Numbered from the stretch's first letter, positions 7,585-15,238 are shown. The stretch: DNA of 59,676 nucleotides from Spirochaetota bacterium (GCA_017302015.1 JAFLEE010000025.1:1-59676); one strand, 5' to 3'. Notes: generated by a model not told the origin, from the sequence alone. Numbers and translations: made by a program.

Positions 7585-8663
7585 GCGTCCGCCAAATCGG
7601 CAAAGCCCCCGATGGCCTCTACGTCTTCGCCCTCTACACCCGATTTGAGGGCGAGACGCACCGCAAGCGTGTCAACACCACCAAGACGGCCATCGACGGC
7701 ATCTACCGCGAATGGATTGACCGCATCCAGTCGCACGCTACGGCCAAGAGTCTCACGCTCCACGAGGTCATCGACCGCCACCTGGTGTGGTGCGCCGAAC
7801 ACCGGCCGCCCCACCACACGGACCACATGCGCAGGTATCTCGCGTGGCTCAAGGCCTACTTCAACAAGGAGGTCCCCATCGACCGCCTCAAGCGCAGCAA
7901 GATGCTCGACTTCGTGGAGTGGAAGCGCAAGCGGCCGGACGCTCACGGGGGAGGCAAGGGCAAGGCCCAACTGAGCGACGGTACGCTACTGCGCTGCGTG
8001 GGCGCCCTCAACGGCTTCTTCAACTGGGCGCTGGACAATGAACTGTTCAGGGGCGTGAACCCCTGCCATCGGCTCAAACTAAAGGACCGCGGCAAGGGCA
8101 AACGCCAGGTCTTCCTCACCACGGACGAGATGCGGGAGATTCTGGAGGCCGCCCACCTGCCGCACCACCGAACCCTGTTGCTGGTGCTCATGACGACCGG
8201 CATGCGGCGGGGCGAGGCGCTGAAACTGCGTTGGGAGCACGTGAACCTCGAAAGCCGGGTCATCGACCTGCCGGCGGGCATCACCAAGGCCGGCCGTAGC
8301 CGCACCATCCCCATCCCGGTCGTGCTGGCCGAACACCTGGCGGGCTTGAGGCGGGAATGCGAGTTCGTTGTCCACCAGCACGGCCAACAGTTGTCGTGGG
8401 TTAAAACCTTTTGGCGGGGGCTCAAAAAGCGGCTGAAGTTCGAGAAGGCGCGGAACCTCACGCTCCACGGCCTACGTCACAACTACACGTCATGGTTGGC
8501 CAAGAGCGGGGCCGACCCCTACGCCATCAGGGACTGGCTGGGGCATCGGGACCTGCGGATGACCCAGCACTACGACCACTACCGGACGGGGAGCCAGGGG
8601 AGTGAGAAACTGGAGGTGTTTACCAAGATGCTGGAGGGGAAGGAGAAGGCGCAGGGGGAGTGA
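7581..8663 (+). CDS. Tyrosine recombinase / integrase
   Basis: A complete 360-residue phage-type integrase. Its N-terminal part should bind arm or core sites, and the C-terminal domain carries the active site: Arg209 in TTGMRRGEAL, His296 and Arg299 in HGLRH, His322 in WLGHRD and Tyr331 in QHYDHY. The GTG start overlaps the stop of the core-binding/excisionase gene, so the two are translationally coupled. As the last gene of the replication-excision block it is the likely integrase of this element, and the element end may lie shortly after it. Confidence 0.9.
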   Translation: MSVRQIGKAPDGLYVFALYTRFEGETHRKRVNTTKTAIDGIYREWIDRIQSHATAKSLTLHEVIDRHLVWCAEHRPPHHTDHMRRYLAWLKAYFNKEVPIDRLKRSKMLDFVEWKRKRPDAHGGGKGKAQLSDGTLLRCVGALNGFFNWALDNELFRGVNPCHRLKLKDRGKGKRQVFLTTDEMREILEAAHLPHHRTLLLVLMTTGMRRGEALKLRWEHVNLESRVIDLPAGITKAGRSRTIPIPVVLAEHLAGLRRECEFVVHQHGQQLSWVKTFWRGLKKRLKFEKARNLTLHGLRHNYTSWLAKSGADPYAIRDWLGHRDLRMTQHYDHYRTGSQGSEKLEVFTKMLEGKEKAQGE

Positions 8664-8804
8664 GGAGGGACCAGTTCTTTGGCCCAAAACGGAAAAAAGG
8701 TGTTTCTCACCCCCTGTTTTCCAAAGGAATTTGCAGGCCCCATTTGGGAAAACACATCAGCGACCGGGGGAACGTGTTTTCATACTCCCACACTTTGAAG
8801 TGGC

Positions 8805-9567
8805 TTAGCGCAATAGTTCTGACAAAGTCTGGTGAACCCGGATTTGGCGGCCATTGGCCCACGACTCTATCCCTGCCCAAAACCTAACAACCGCGTCAGC
8901 CACCTCGGCAAAGTTGTTGAGGCGACCTTGTGTCACCAGATTGCACAAACGGGCATACCCTTGAAGATTGCCCGGGAGGTCGAGGCTTTCCCTGACATAC
9001 GCCTGGGCCGAAGTAAACAACCGCCGGTTCGCCAGCCCGCTCATCATTGCGCCAAAATGCACCATCCCCACGGCCAGACTACTGACGTGCTCCCGCTAGC
9101 TACTGTGACTGGCGTTTCTCAACTTTCCCACAAACTCATTAATCTCGCCGACGACATCCCCATGGATTAGGCATCGATATTCTTCCTCGCCATGTTCAAA
9201 AACCAACGGTTTCAAGCGGGGAAAATATCGGGTCGGGTCGTGAAGCGGTAGAATGTCAACGAAAGCCCCGTGTGTGAGAGGTCTGTCATCTTCCAGCCTT
9301 GCGGCGTGGGTCAGCACGAGTATCTTGCTTGTAACCCCCACTTCCGCTTTCCAGGGGCCTTCGGACCATCCGAAATCCTGATCCACCCCACTTTCTTGGA
9401 CCAAGCAGAGCATTTCGATGTCGCCGTAGGGTCCATCGGTGCCCCGCGCCAGTGAACCATTGAGCCCGACTGCCCCGGCTTGAAATTGGCATGAAATGCA
9501 TCGGCGATTGTACGGGCACTTGCGAGACGCTCCTTATGTGACTCATAAGTGACAATCGGCTGATGGA
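8805..9567 (-). pseudogene. ANT(4')-like (kanamycin) nucleotidyltransferase pseudogene
   Basis: Joining three pieces gives a protein resembling aminoglycoside 4'-nucleotidyltransferase along its length. The parts include a start region like IVTYESHKERL, the nucleotidyltransferase motif GSLARGTDGPYGDIEM, the stretch PLTHGAFVDILP, and the C-terminal NLVTQGRLNNFAEVADAVV with FWAGIESW. The frame is broken by a one-base deletion in the C run at 9473-9476 (one more base would restore KPGAVGLNGS) and by an in-frame amber codon at 9096-9098. No clear start codon is left. It lies 29 bp downstream of the six-gene operon, on the same strand, and may be a decayed seventh gene. Confidence 0.8.
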
Positions 9568-9596
9568 GACAGTACTTCCCTACGCCCGTCCAGATG

Positions 9597-10583
9597 TTAT
9601 GCGTAAAATACTTTAATGTTCCATTTCGGAGGGTACCATTGCGGAATCGGTGTTGAGTGCGGCGTGAACTTCTGCTTGATCCGGGTGCGCCCAAATACTC
9701 CCTCGACCTCGGGATGCGCGACGCGCGAGTACTTGCTGACTTCGCAGAACACGTTCTGACAGTCGATAAGTTGCAGGCTCCGGCCCCAGAGGTTCTTGAA
9801 CTTCATCCCCAGCCGACTGAACTCGCCATCCGCGCGCTCGGCCATGACCCGGATAATCTCGGCCTCGGTCAAGCCGGCGGTGTCCTTGAAGCACTTGCGA
9901 ATGCCGTCGCGTGCTCCAGGACCGGCTACGACGAACTCCATCTCCGAGAAGTCGGTCAACTCGCTGTAGTTTAGGTCGATTGCGAACTGGTACGCAAGGA
10001 AGTCCCCCAGCGACCGATAGCTTCGAAGCAATTCGAATACCGCCCGCAGCGTGGTCGCCTTCATGAGCTTCCTTGGCGCGTCATCAGCCATCATGTACTC
10101 GATGAGCCGCAGGTGATTCCGGTGCTTCCGCGGGCTCCCGAAGGCCGGCGAAGGCATGATGTACGCGGCAGAGTAAATTCGCTGTCCATGGTCGAGCAGA
10201 CGATCAAGAATCGTCGCGTAGGCGTCGAAGTCGAAGTCTCGCCAGCACGCTGCTCCGACCGCTCTGCGCAGGGCCTCCCACGTCTCGATCTTGTTGAAAA
10301 GCTTGAACAGGATCGTGCGAAAAAAGACATCCTCTGGTTTCTGTGAGCCTTCGTAGATAACGTGGCGGATCAGGTATTGGCTCACCCGGTCTGATGCTCG
10401 GTACGTGTTCGTGAAGCGGTGCGATCGGAGGATCGGGTCCTCGGTCCACGGCGGAATGTTTCCGATCAGCCGGCGCATGAACATCTCCTGGCGCTCCGAG
10501 GCAAAGCGCCAGTACGTGTCGAACACGGACGTCGTCCTGAGTATGCGCCCACCTTGCACCCGAATCTCGTGGGATGTTGGCAT
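9597..10583 (-). CDS. 5-hmdU DNA kinase helical-domain / DNA base hypermodification-like protein
   Basis: A 328-residue protein with signatures I associate with the 'nucleotide kinase / DNA base hypermodification' family (Pfam HMUDK_hel): FDTYWRFASERQ at residues 21-32, PPWTEDPIL at 44-52, RFTNTYRASDRVSQYLI at 56-72, then FKLFNKIETWE, KHRNHLRLIEYMM, VVAGPGARDGIRKCF and LQLIDCQNVFCE. Relatives act on 5-hydroxymethyl-dUMP in phage thymidine hypermodification or as glutamyl/putrescinyl-thymine pyrophosphorylases. No P-loop is present, so kinase activity is not shown. Start at 10583, two bases after the TIR-like gene; it is the last intact gene of the operon. Confidence 0.8.
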   Translation of the reverse strand: MPTSHEIRVQGGRILRTTSVFDTYWRFASERQEMFMRRLIGNIPPWTEDPILRSHRFTNTYRASDRVSQYLIRHVIYEGSQKPEDVFFRTILFKLFNKIETWEALRRAVGAACWRDFDFDAYATILDRLLDHGQRIYSAAYIMPSPAFGSPRKHRNHLRLIEYMMADDAPRKLMKATTLRAVFELLRSYRSLGDFLAYQFAIDLNYSELTDFSEMEFVVAGPGARDGIRKCFKDTAGLTEAEIIRVMAERADGEFSRLGMKFKNLWGRSLQLIDCQNVFCEVSKYSRVAHPEVEGVFGRTRIKQKFTPHSTPIPQWYPPKWNIKVFYA

Positions 10584-10585
10584 GC

Positions 10586-11131
10586 TCAGTCGGTCCACTC
10601 GCTGCCTGTACGGTTTTTGCCGAATGATGCGCGAGAGTTGTCGGGCTGTTTCGTGCTCTTCCGAAGGTAGGCTTGGTGAATCCAGTCTTGGACCGTGGTG
10701 GCGTCCTCCGACCAGTTGTAGATGGCCGCAAACCCACATTGGATATTATCGAAAAGGCGTGGCGGGATCGTCTTCGGGTTGTACTTGGACTTGTCGGTTC
10801 GGGGGTATGCAGGCAGCAGGATGCCGAGGAGCCCCGAGCGAGGATTTGTCTTTGTGTCTCTGATCGACGAGCCGATTTCCCAGTCGACGTGCTTCCGTTG
10901 CCAGGTTTCAGCGCCGATCAGGACGACGGTCACCGAAGTGTCACGAAGGTACTCGTCTCGAATCTTCTGCCGGATGGTTTCGGTTGACAGCGTGGGATCG
11001 ATGTCGCCTACTTTCACCGAACCCGGAACGATGGCTCCAAAACTATTCCCGAAGCGCAGCTCGAAGATGTTCTTGTAGGACTCGTCCAGCGCATGGTGGT
11101 AGCTGACGAAGACCTTGTGTCTGTTGCTCAT
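10586..11131 (-). CDS. TIR-like protein (MTH538/ThsB-type), copy 1
   Basis: A 181-residue protein with a TIR-like flavodoxin fold of the DUF1863/MTH538 class, to which Thoeris ThsB belongs. Visible marks are the first strand KVFVSYHHALDE (about residues 5-16), the second-strand block VTVVLIGAETWQRKHVDWEI with the expected catalytic Glu in DWEI, and GLLGILLP after it. Family members sense phage and make NAD-derived signals or cleave NAD. The start overlaps the thymidylate-synthase-like stop as ATGA, with AAAGGAA upstream. The C-terminal 30 residues are basic and probably disordered. Confidence 0.85.
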   Translation of the reverse strand: MSNRHKVFVSYHHALDESYKNIFELRFGNSFGAIVPGSVKVGDIDPTLSTETIRQKIRDEYLRDTSVTVVLIGAETWQRKHVDWEIGSSIRDTKTNPRSGLLGILLPAYPRTDKSKYNPKTIPPRLFDNIQCGFAAIYNWSEDATTVQDWIHQAYLRKSTKQPDNSRASFGKNRTGSEWTD

Positions 11132-12174
11132 GTGATTCCTTTCGGCGAAGAAATCACTCCAGTCCTGGCTGGAACGCCATGCACTCGTTCAAGCCACGAA
11201 GACCAAACCTGAACAAGCTGCGGATTCGTGCAATCAGCCATGAGCGCTTGGGCCTGATCCAAGCGAGCACGCCGTCGAGCCGACTCGCTGGCAAGCACAC
11301 GCAGAAGGTTCCGATAACCGACCGGTGCATCGTCCATCGCGGCGATTTCGGAGACCTGCGTCTCGCTGAGTTCTGGCGCTGTAAGCATGGCCATCCGCCG
11401 GAACATCTCGCTAATGAGTCGGTCGCTTTGGTCGAAAGGAGATGCGAGTGAATCGGTGTTCCTCTCCTCGACAACCGGAGCGCCGCAGGAGAACTCATTC
11501 AGGGAATCCTCGTATGCGTGGAGGCTGTCACACCATTGGTGGTACCCGCCGATTTCGAGGCCCAACCATCCAGCAATTACCTCCTGCAACAGGGTGAACT
11601 GCACAAAGTTATTCGGCAGGCCCCGAAAGAGGTCGTTGCTCCGAAGCACCTGTGTCCACTCAAGGCGCCTACCGCGAACCTTCAGCATCGACATAACGTT
11701 ACACGGCACATCCGGAGTACGGGGTGCCCCGTCGGCCTCCGGGAGGTCGGTAAGGACATCCCAAAACTGGAGGACCACCTGCCGGCTCTTTGTGTCAGAG
11801 GACAGCGCTGCGCACGCTCGCTTGACCTGGTCGACACCGAAGTGTTTCCGCAAACGATGGCCGTAAGCTCCCGGATAGGTTGACCCTTGGCCCGCGAACT
11901 TCGGTAGGCCCGAAAACCAGAAATTCATGACATCGGCGTCGTTACTCCCGGCGAGAATCCAAAGTGCATCGGCAATCGCGAAGGCCGGGTTGACGCTGGG
12001 CCGCCGGGAGATAACCCAGCGCTGACGAGGATCGTCGACCTCGAGGCCAACGTGCAGAAGCTCCAGCGTCTCTCCAGCACGACTGGCTTGCTTCGCGTGT
12101 GGCGCGGTCTCCATTACTGCGGCATGGGCTTGACGCCAGACTCCATCAGCGGTCCGTGCGCGGAAGATCTCCAT
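11128..12174 (-). CDS. Thymidylate synthase-like dUMP (hydroxy)methyltransferase
   Basis: A 348-residue member of the ThyA superfamily, which adds a one-carbon unit to C5 of a pyrimidine nucleotide. The nucleophile is Cys158 in DVPCN; Arg178, Ser179, Asp181, His219 and Tyr221 align with E. coli R166, S167, D169, H207 and Y209 at identical spacing. Asn189 matches N177, which favours uracil over cytosine. Two differences stand out: Asp69 replaces the general base Glu58, and the Trp80 region is not kept. A product such as 5-hydroxymethyl-dUMP is therefore possible (inference). The start at 12174 follows the Nmad2 stop by 16 bases; the longer open frame was rejected. Confidence 0.85.
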   Translation of the reverse strand: MEIFRARTADGVWRQAHAAVMETAPHAKQASRAGETLELLHVGLEVDDPRQRWVISRRPSVNPAFAIADALWILAGSNDADVMNFWFSGLPKFAGQGSTYPGAYGHRLRKHFGVDQVKRACAALSSDTKSRQVVLQFWDVLTDLPEADGAPRTPDVPCNVMSMLKVRGRRLEWTQVLRSNDLFRGLPNNFVQFTLLQEVIAGWLGLEIGGYHQWCDSLHAYEDSLNEFSCGAPVVEERNTDSLASPFDQSDRLISEMFRRMAMLTAPELSETQVSEIAAMDDAPVGYRNLLRVLASESARRRARLDQAQALMADCTNPQLVQVWSSWLERVHGVPARTGVISSPKGIT

Positions 12175-12190
12175 GGCTACTGTCGCTCCC

Positions 12191-12838
12191 TCATGCGTTC
12201 GCACCACGGCGGCCTGGCTGTTGGCGAACGTGCCGCGCGAACTCCAGAGGATCGTCCTGGAAGCCCCACTTCCCCTGCTGCTCAAGCCAGCACGCGAATG
12301 CGGTAGCAAGCTCCTCTCCGAAAATGCGGTAGCCTCGCGCCTTGCAGCAGATATCCTCGTGTGTCTTGCGGAAGGATCGAAAACGCTTCGGGATCACCGG
12401 CGCGGTCTTCCCCCAGTAGACGAATTTCGTAGATACGAGCACGCGATCGGCCCCGGTGTCCCACGCGATGTTGGCCTTGTTAGGACGGCCGTTCTCCAAG
12501 CTGTGGTGCGAATCTGCCTGGACCCACTTCTTGCAGACGCGGTGGTAAATGTTGTCGCCGTAGATGACCTTAAGGCTGCCTTTCAGGTTGGGACGCTTTC
12601 GTAGGAATCGTGGATCGTTCCAGTAGTTGTCGAAGTCGAGAACCTCGCACACTTGCATCGCATATATAAGTCGACCATTGAAGTCGTAACCCGACTTCGC
12701 ACCCGTTCCGACGATCCAATCGCCAACACTCGCACCGGCGCGAATCTTCGGCTTGCATGTCGCCAAGGTACAGAACCCGAAGAACGGGTTCGGGGCGAAA
12801 CCAAAGTCACGCGCGACGATGTATGAGTAGAGCCTCAT
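12191..12838 (-). CDS. Nucleotide modification associated domain 2 (Nmad2)-like protein
   Basis: A 215-residue protein beginning MRLYSYIVARDFGFAPNPFF, followed by GFCTLATCKPKIR and GDWIVGTGAKSG. I recognise this pattern from the Nmad2 family, predicted by comparative genomics to work in modified-nucleotide pathways; its biochemistry is unknown. The alternation of beta strands and the conserved Asp, Arg and His residues (e.g. DNIYHRVCKKWVQADSHHS) suggest an enzyme or nucleotide-binding domain. Its start overlaps the upstream TIR-like stop as ATGA. It lies between a TIR-like and a ThyA-like gene, which ties it to base modification. Confidence 0.8.
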   Translation of the reverse strand: MRLYSYIVARDFGFAPNPFFGFCTLATCKPKIRAGASVGDWIVGTGAKSGYDFNGRLIYAMQVCEVLDFDNYWNDPRFLRKRPNLKGSLKVIYGDNIYHRVCKKWVQADSHHSLENGRPNKANIAWDTGADRVLVSTKFVYWGKTAPVIPKRFRSFRKTHEDICCKARGYRIFGEELATAFACWLEQQGKWGFQDDPLEFARHVRQQPGRRGANA

Positions 12839-13332
12839 CCGCAGCTAAACCTCTTGGCCACCCAATCCGGCGTTGTGCGCGGGTTCCCGGTGGCTGGGTC
12901 GTCCCAACCGGTGATCTTGCCGTTAATCGCATCGACGACGCGATCCCCTTGCCAACCGACAACCGCGGCGTCGCCATGCTTTCGTAACTCCTCGGGAATG
13001 TCTGCATCCGTCGCGCTCTGCGCGAATACACCTATGACATTCTTACCTTGTTCGATGGCGTACTTGATTTCCCAGTTCACCCAGTCGCTTTGCGCGGTGT
13101 CGTGTGTGATAAGGACGACCAAAGTGCTTGCCCAGTCGATGCGCGGCCGAAGGTAGGTATCCTTTATGTAGTCGGGATTCGTTGCCTCATTCGGTTTGTC
13201 ACTATTTATGGAGCCGTCTCGGACCTCCATGCCCGCACCTTTGATTAGGTCCTTCAGTTTGGGAAGAAGTTCGTCGTCCTCATGTACATGGGAAATGAAG
13301 ATGTTCTTCTGCTCGGGCATGGCATTCTTCAC
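12835..13332 (-). CDS. TIR-like protein, copy 2
   Basis: A 165-residue TIR-like protein clearly different from copy 1. The first strand is KNIFISHVHEDDELLPKL (about residues 9-26), a Ser-His loop follows, and the catalytic-type segment is TLVVLITHDTAQSDWVNWEI with Glu in NWEI, then GKNVIGVFAQ. The C-terminal part after residue 130 is not typical of TIR domains. A GTG start at 13332 overlaps the membrane-protein stop; ATG 13320 is an alternative four codons in. As part of the operon it may be a sensor or an NAD-consuming effector. Confidence 0.83.
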   Translation of the reverse strand: MKNAMPEQKNIFISHVHEDDELLPKLKDLIKGAGMEVRDGSINSDKPNEATNPDYIKDTYLRPRIDWASTLVVLITHDTAQSDWVNWEIKYAIEQGKNVIGVFAQSATDADIPEELRKHGDAAVVGWQGDRVVDAINGKITGWDDPATGNPRTTPDWVAKRFSCG

Positions 13333-13973
13333 TTTATTTCGTGGCCATGGGCGATCTGCCGAAGAACTTCAGCGTAATCGACCAATTGCTTGTTGACTTC
13401 TATCAAGCTCTCTACGAGTTCCTGGTATCGCGGATATGAGCGTTGAATCTCTTGAGGGCTCTTATCCACGCTCTTTTTGAGTGCCTCCTCATACCAGTGC
13501 CTGAAATTCGCCTGCCACTGTGTTAGGTGCGGGCGAAGGCCCTCATTGAGGGCACTTACGAGCAGCCGCACCAACTCCTGCGTGTCTTTGCTTCTGCGCA
13601 CTTTCTCCGCAGGGATTGTTCTTGCAAGATTCCGCATCTCCTGGAATAGGGCGTACCAGGAATTGTAAATCTCGCTGATCACGTCATATTCCTTGTCGAA
13701 AGGTAAAGCGGCCTTCCGCGTCACAAGCTCGACCCATGCTCTGTGGGCCACCTGGATATCTTCGAAACTCGGGCGAATTTTTACTTTCCCGATGCCCCCA
13801 AGTTGAACATCGGCCTCAACGACAGACCACTCTGGCAGTTTCCGACCTCGATACCGGCAGAGTGCCCAAGTAGCAACACCAAGGACCATTATCGCAAGGA
13901 ACAACACTCCGACCTCGACTGAAAGACCGCAGTAGTCAGTAATTTTGATCGTGATGAGGTCCCGCCAATTCAT
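13329..13973 (-). CDS. Single-TM protein with helical cytoplasmic domain, first gene of the TIR operon
   Basis: A 214-residue protein with one strong membrane span (about residues 20-42, VEVGVLFLAIMVLGVATWAL) followed by a basic stretch, so the remaining 170 residues should be cytoplasmic. That part is mainly helical and charged (EIYNSWYALFQEMRNLART, QWQANFRHWYEEALKKS). No family is recognised. GAGGAG lies just upstream of the ATG. In TIR-containing defence loci such proteins are often membrane effectors or anchors; that role is inferred from position only. Confidence 0.7.
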   Translation of the reverse strand: MNWRDLITIKITDYCGLSVEVGVLFLAIMVLGVATWALCRYRGRKLPEWSVVEADVQLGGIGKVKIRPSFEDIQVAHRAWVELVTRKAALPFDKEYDVISEIYNSWYALFQEMRNLARTIPAEKVRRSKDTQELVRLLVSALNEGLRPHLTQWQANFRHWYEEALKKSVDKSPQEIQRSYPRYQELVESLIEVNKQLVDYAEVLRQIAHGHEIK

Positions 13974-14008
13974 GGCACTATCTCCTCGATTCGTCCATCC
14001 GGTGACAT

Positions 14009-14038
14009 ATTGTATTCACATTTACTCCCATTGAGCAA
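14009..14038 (-). promoter_or_regulatory. Candidate promoter of the TIR/nucleotide operon
   Basis: On the minus strand TTGCTC (-35, weak) and TACAAT (-10, five of six) are 18 bases apart, about 35 bases before the first gene. This is the best pair in the spacer, but only the -10 is convincing. Confidence 0.35.
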
Positions 14039-14400
14039 GAAACGCTTGACCGGGTACCTACAAGTGGGTTACCGATTCGACCCGACGGGCGATACCAAGG
14101 TTGACCGCTTTCTACATTCCTCTAGCGGAAAACGCGGTATTAAAAGTGAGGTTAATCTAAAATACCGAGCCCTACCGAAAACTAAAGAGGGTCACTAAAT
14201 TTCGCGAAAACTGCTTTTGAAACTCTCAGAAAACACCGGTTTTTACAGTGCGAAATGGCTTTGCAACGGAAAAGCCGTTGAAAACCCGTTTAGGTAACCG
14301 AAAACGACCCCTACCCTAAACATCCCCGATTTTTGAGAAAAGATTGCAATATTCTTGCAACGGCGAATCCCACCATCTTGCCCATGATTATCCAATAAGC
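14039..14400. other. AT-rich spacer between the island operon and tRNA-Val
   Basis: No gene is supported. The stretch is much richer in A and T than its flanks. It holds a hairpin CAACGG-aaaag-CCGTTG near 14,263-14,279 and two nearby TTGCAA copies around 14,344-14,360. It may contain the island's junction with the chromosome, but no repeat of the tRNA end was found in the window. Confidence 0.4.
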
Positions 14401-14428
14401 AAAAACCCCGGTATTTACCGGGGTTTTT
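14401..14428 (-). terminator. Intrinsic terminator of tRNA-Val
   Basis: AAAAACCCCGGT and its complement ACCGGGGTTTTT flank a four-base loop, giving a GC stem with an A/T extension four bases past the tRNA 3' end. It would stop tRNA transcription on the minus strand and, being symmetric, also transcription from the left. Confidence 0.85.
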
Positions 14429-14431
14429 CAT

Positions 14432-14504
14432 TGGGCGCTACAGGGCTCGAACCTGTGACCCCTACCGTGTGAAGGTAATGCTCTACCAACTGAGCTAAGC
14501 GCCC
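14432..14504 (-). tRNA. tRNA-Val (anticodon CAC)
   Basis: Read on the minus strand, a 73-base cloverleaf forms: acceptor GGGCGCT paired with AGCGCCC, D arm GCTC/GAGC, anticodon stem TTACC/GGTAG with loop TTCACAC (anticodon CAC, decoding GUG), and T arm with GTTCGAGC. The discriminator base is A and CCA is not encoded. It marks the edge between the accessory region (left) and conserved chromosome (right). Confidence 0.93.
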
Positions 14505-14547
14505 GGGGCCGACGCGACGCGCCATCCATGCGGCGCCTCGTGGGAGT

Positions 14548-14577
14548 ATTTTAGCATAGGCTTCCTTCCCGGCCCAA
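14548..14577 (-). promoter_or_regulatory. Candidate promoter of tRNA-Val
   Basis: TTGGGC and TAAAAT are separated by 18 bases on the minus strand, about 44 bases before the tRNA. The -10 box matches five of six positions; the -35 box is weak. Confidence 0.4.
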
Positions 14578-14596
14578 AAAGGGGCGCGGGCCGCCC

Positions 14597-15238
14597 TCAA
14601 GCGAACCGGAGCGCGTGCTCTTTTTCGGAGAGATGATCCTGGTTCGACGCCTGAAGGCGCCATCCCCCCGGGATGCGGACCAGGGTCGTGATGGCGCAAA
14701 GGCCGGTATTCACCCCGTCGCGAGTCCCGGCGAGTGCGAAGGCGGTGTTATGGGTGATGGCCCCGTGGGTCACGATCGCCACCGGCCCCTCCCCATCCAG
14801 GCCGATCCCATCGAGGGTCCGCCGAACCCGCTCGGCGCCCCAGAGGTTCTCGTGGAACTCGGGCCATTGCGGCACGACCTTGGGCTCCCAATGGGGATCG
14901 ATGGCCGGGCATTGCCGCCGCAATTCCTCGAGGGGCAGGAAATCGGGCGCCCAGGGCATGTATTGGGGAAGGAGGAATTCCATGAACCCGGGTTCGACGA
15001 ACACCGCGGCGCCGCTGGCCCACGAGAGGGGATGGGCCGTTTGCACCGCGCGCAGGAACGGCGAGGTGAAGATCCGTCGGATTCCGGCGCCCGACAGGGC
15101 CTCCGCGGTCTCCAGCGCCATGCGGACGCCCGAGGGGGACAGAGGGGGGTCCCAGGGCCGCGGCGACCGCGTCGTCCACTGGGGATCCTCGAAGTCGGCC
15201 CGCATCCCGTGGCGGATGACGAAAACCGCGTGCACCAA
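14597..15238 (-). CDS. Histidine phosphatase family protein (phosphoglycerate mutase-like)
   Basis: A 213-residue protein of the histidine phosphatase superfamily. The phosphoacceptor motif is near the N-terminus (VIRHGMRAD, residues 7-15), LSPSGVRMA follows, then FTSPFLRAVQTA with the second catalytic Arg, and VTHGAITHN near residue 160 gives the second His. Such enzymes remove phosphate from sugars, nucleotides or proteins; the substrate is not evident. It begins only nine bases after nuoN on the same strand, so it is probably transcribed with the complex I operon. Confidence 0.85.
   Translation of the reverse strand: MVHAVFVIRHGMRADFEDPQWTTRSPRPWDPPLSPSGVRMALETAEALSGAGIRRIFTSPFLRAVQTAHPLSWASGAAVFVEPGFMEFLLPQYMPWAPDFLPLEELRRQCPAIDPHWEPKVVPQWPEFHENLWGAERVRRTLDGIGLDGEGPVAIVTHGAITHNTAFALAGTRDGVNTGLCAITTLVRIPGGWRLQASNQDHLSEKEHALRFA

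Larger units (their letters stand above)
740..8663. mobile_element. Integrative mobile element, ends not resolved
   Basis: Two tyrosine recombinases bracket a block with an XRE regulator, STAS protein, HU-like protein, replication ATPase, iteron-like repeats and an excisionase-like protein. No conjugation genes and no phage structural genes are seen, so it resembles a mobilisable or plasmid-like integrative element. I could not find matching direct repeats marking attL or attR; the left end may lie outside the window. Confidence 0.5.

Noticed and set aside
9597-10739. Longer 380-codon version of the HMUDK_hel gene starting at 10739
   Set aside because: Its first 52 codons lie within the TIR-like gene and look unlike the family; the family similarity begins just after the ATG at 10583.
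14010-14198. 62-codon plus-strand frame in the AT-rich spacer
   Set aside because: No ribosome site, no family, and it covers the likely promoter of the TIR operon.
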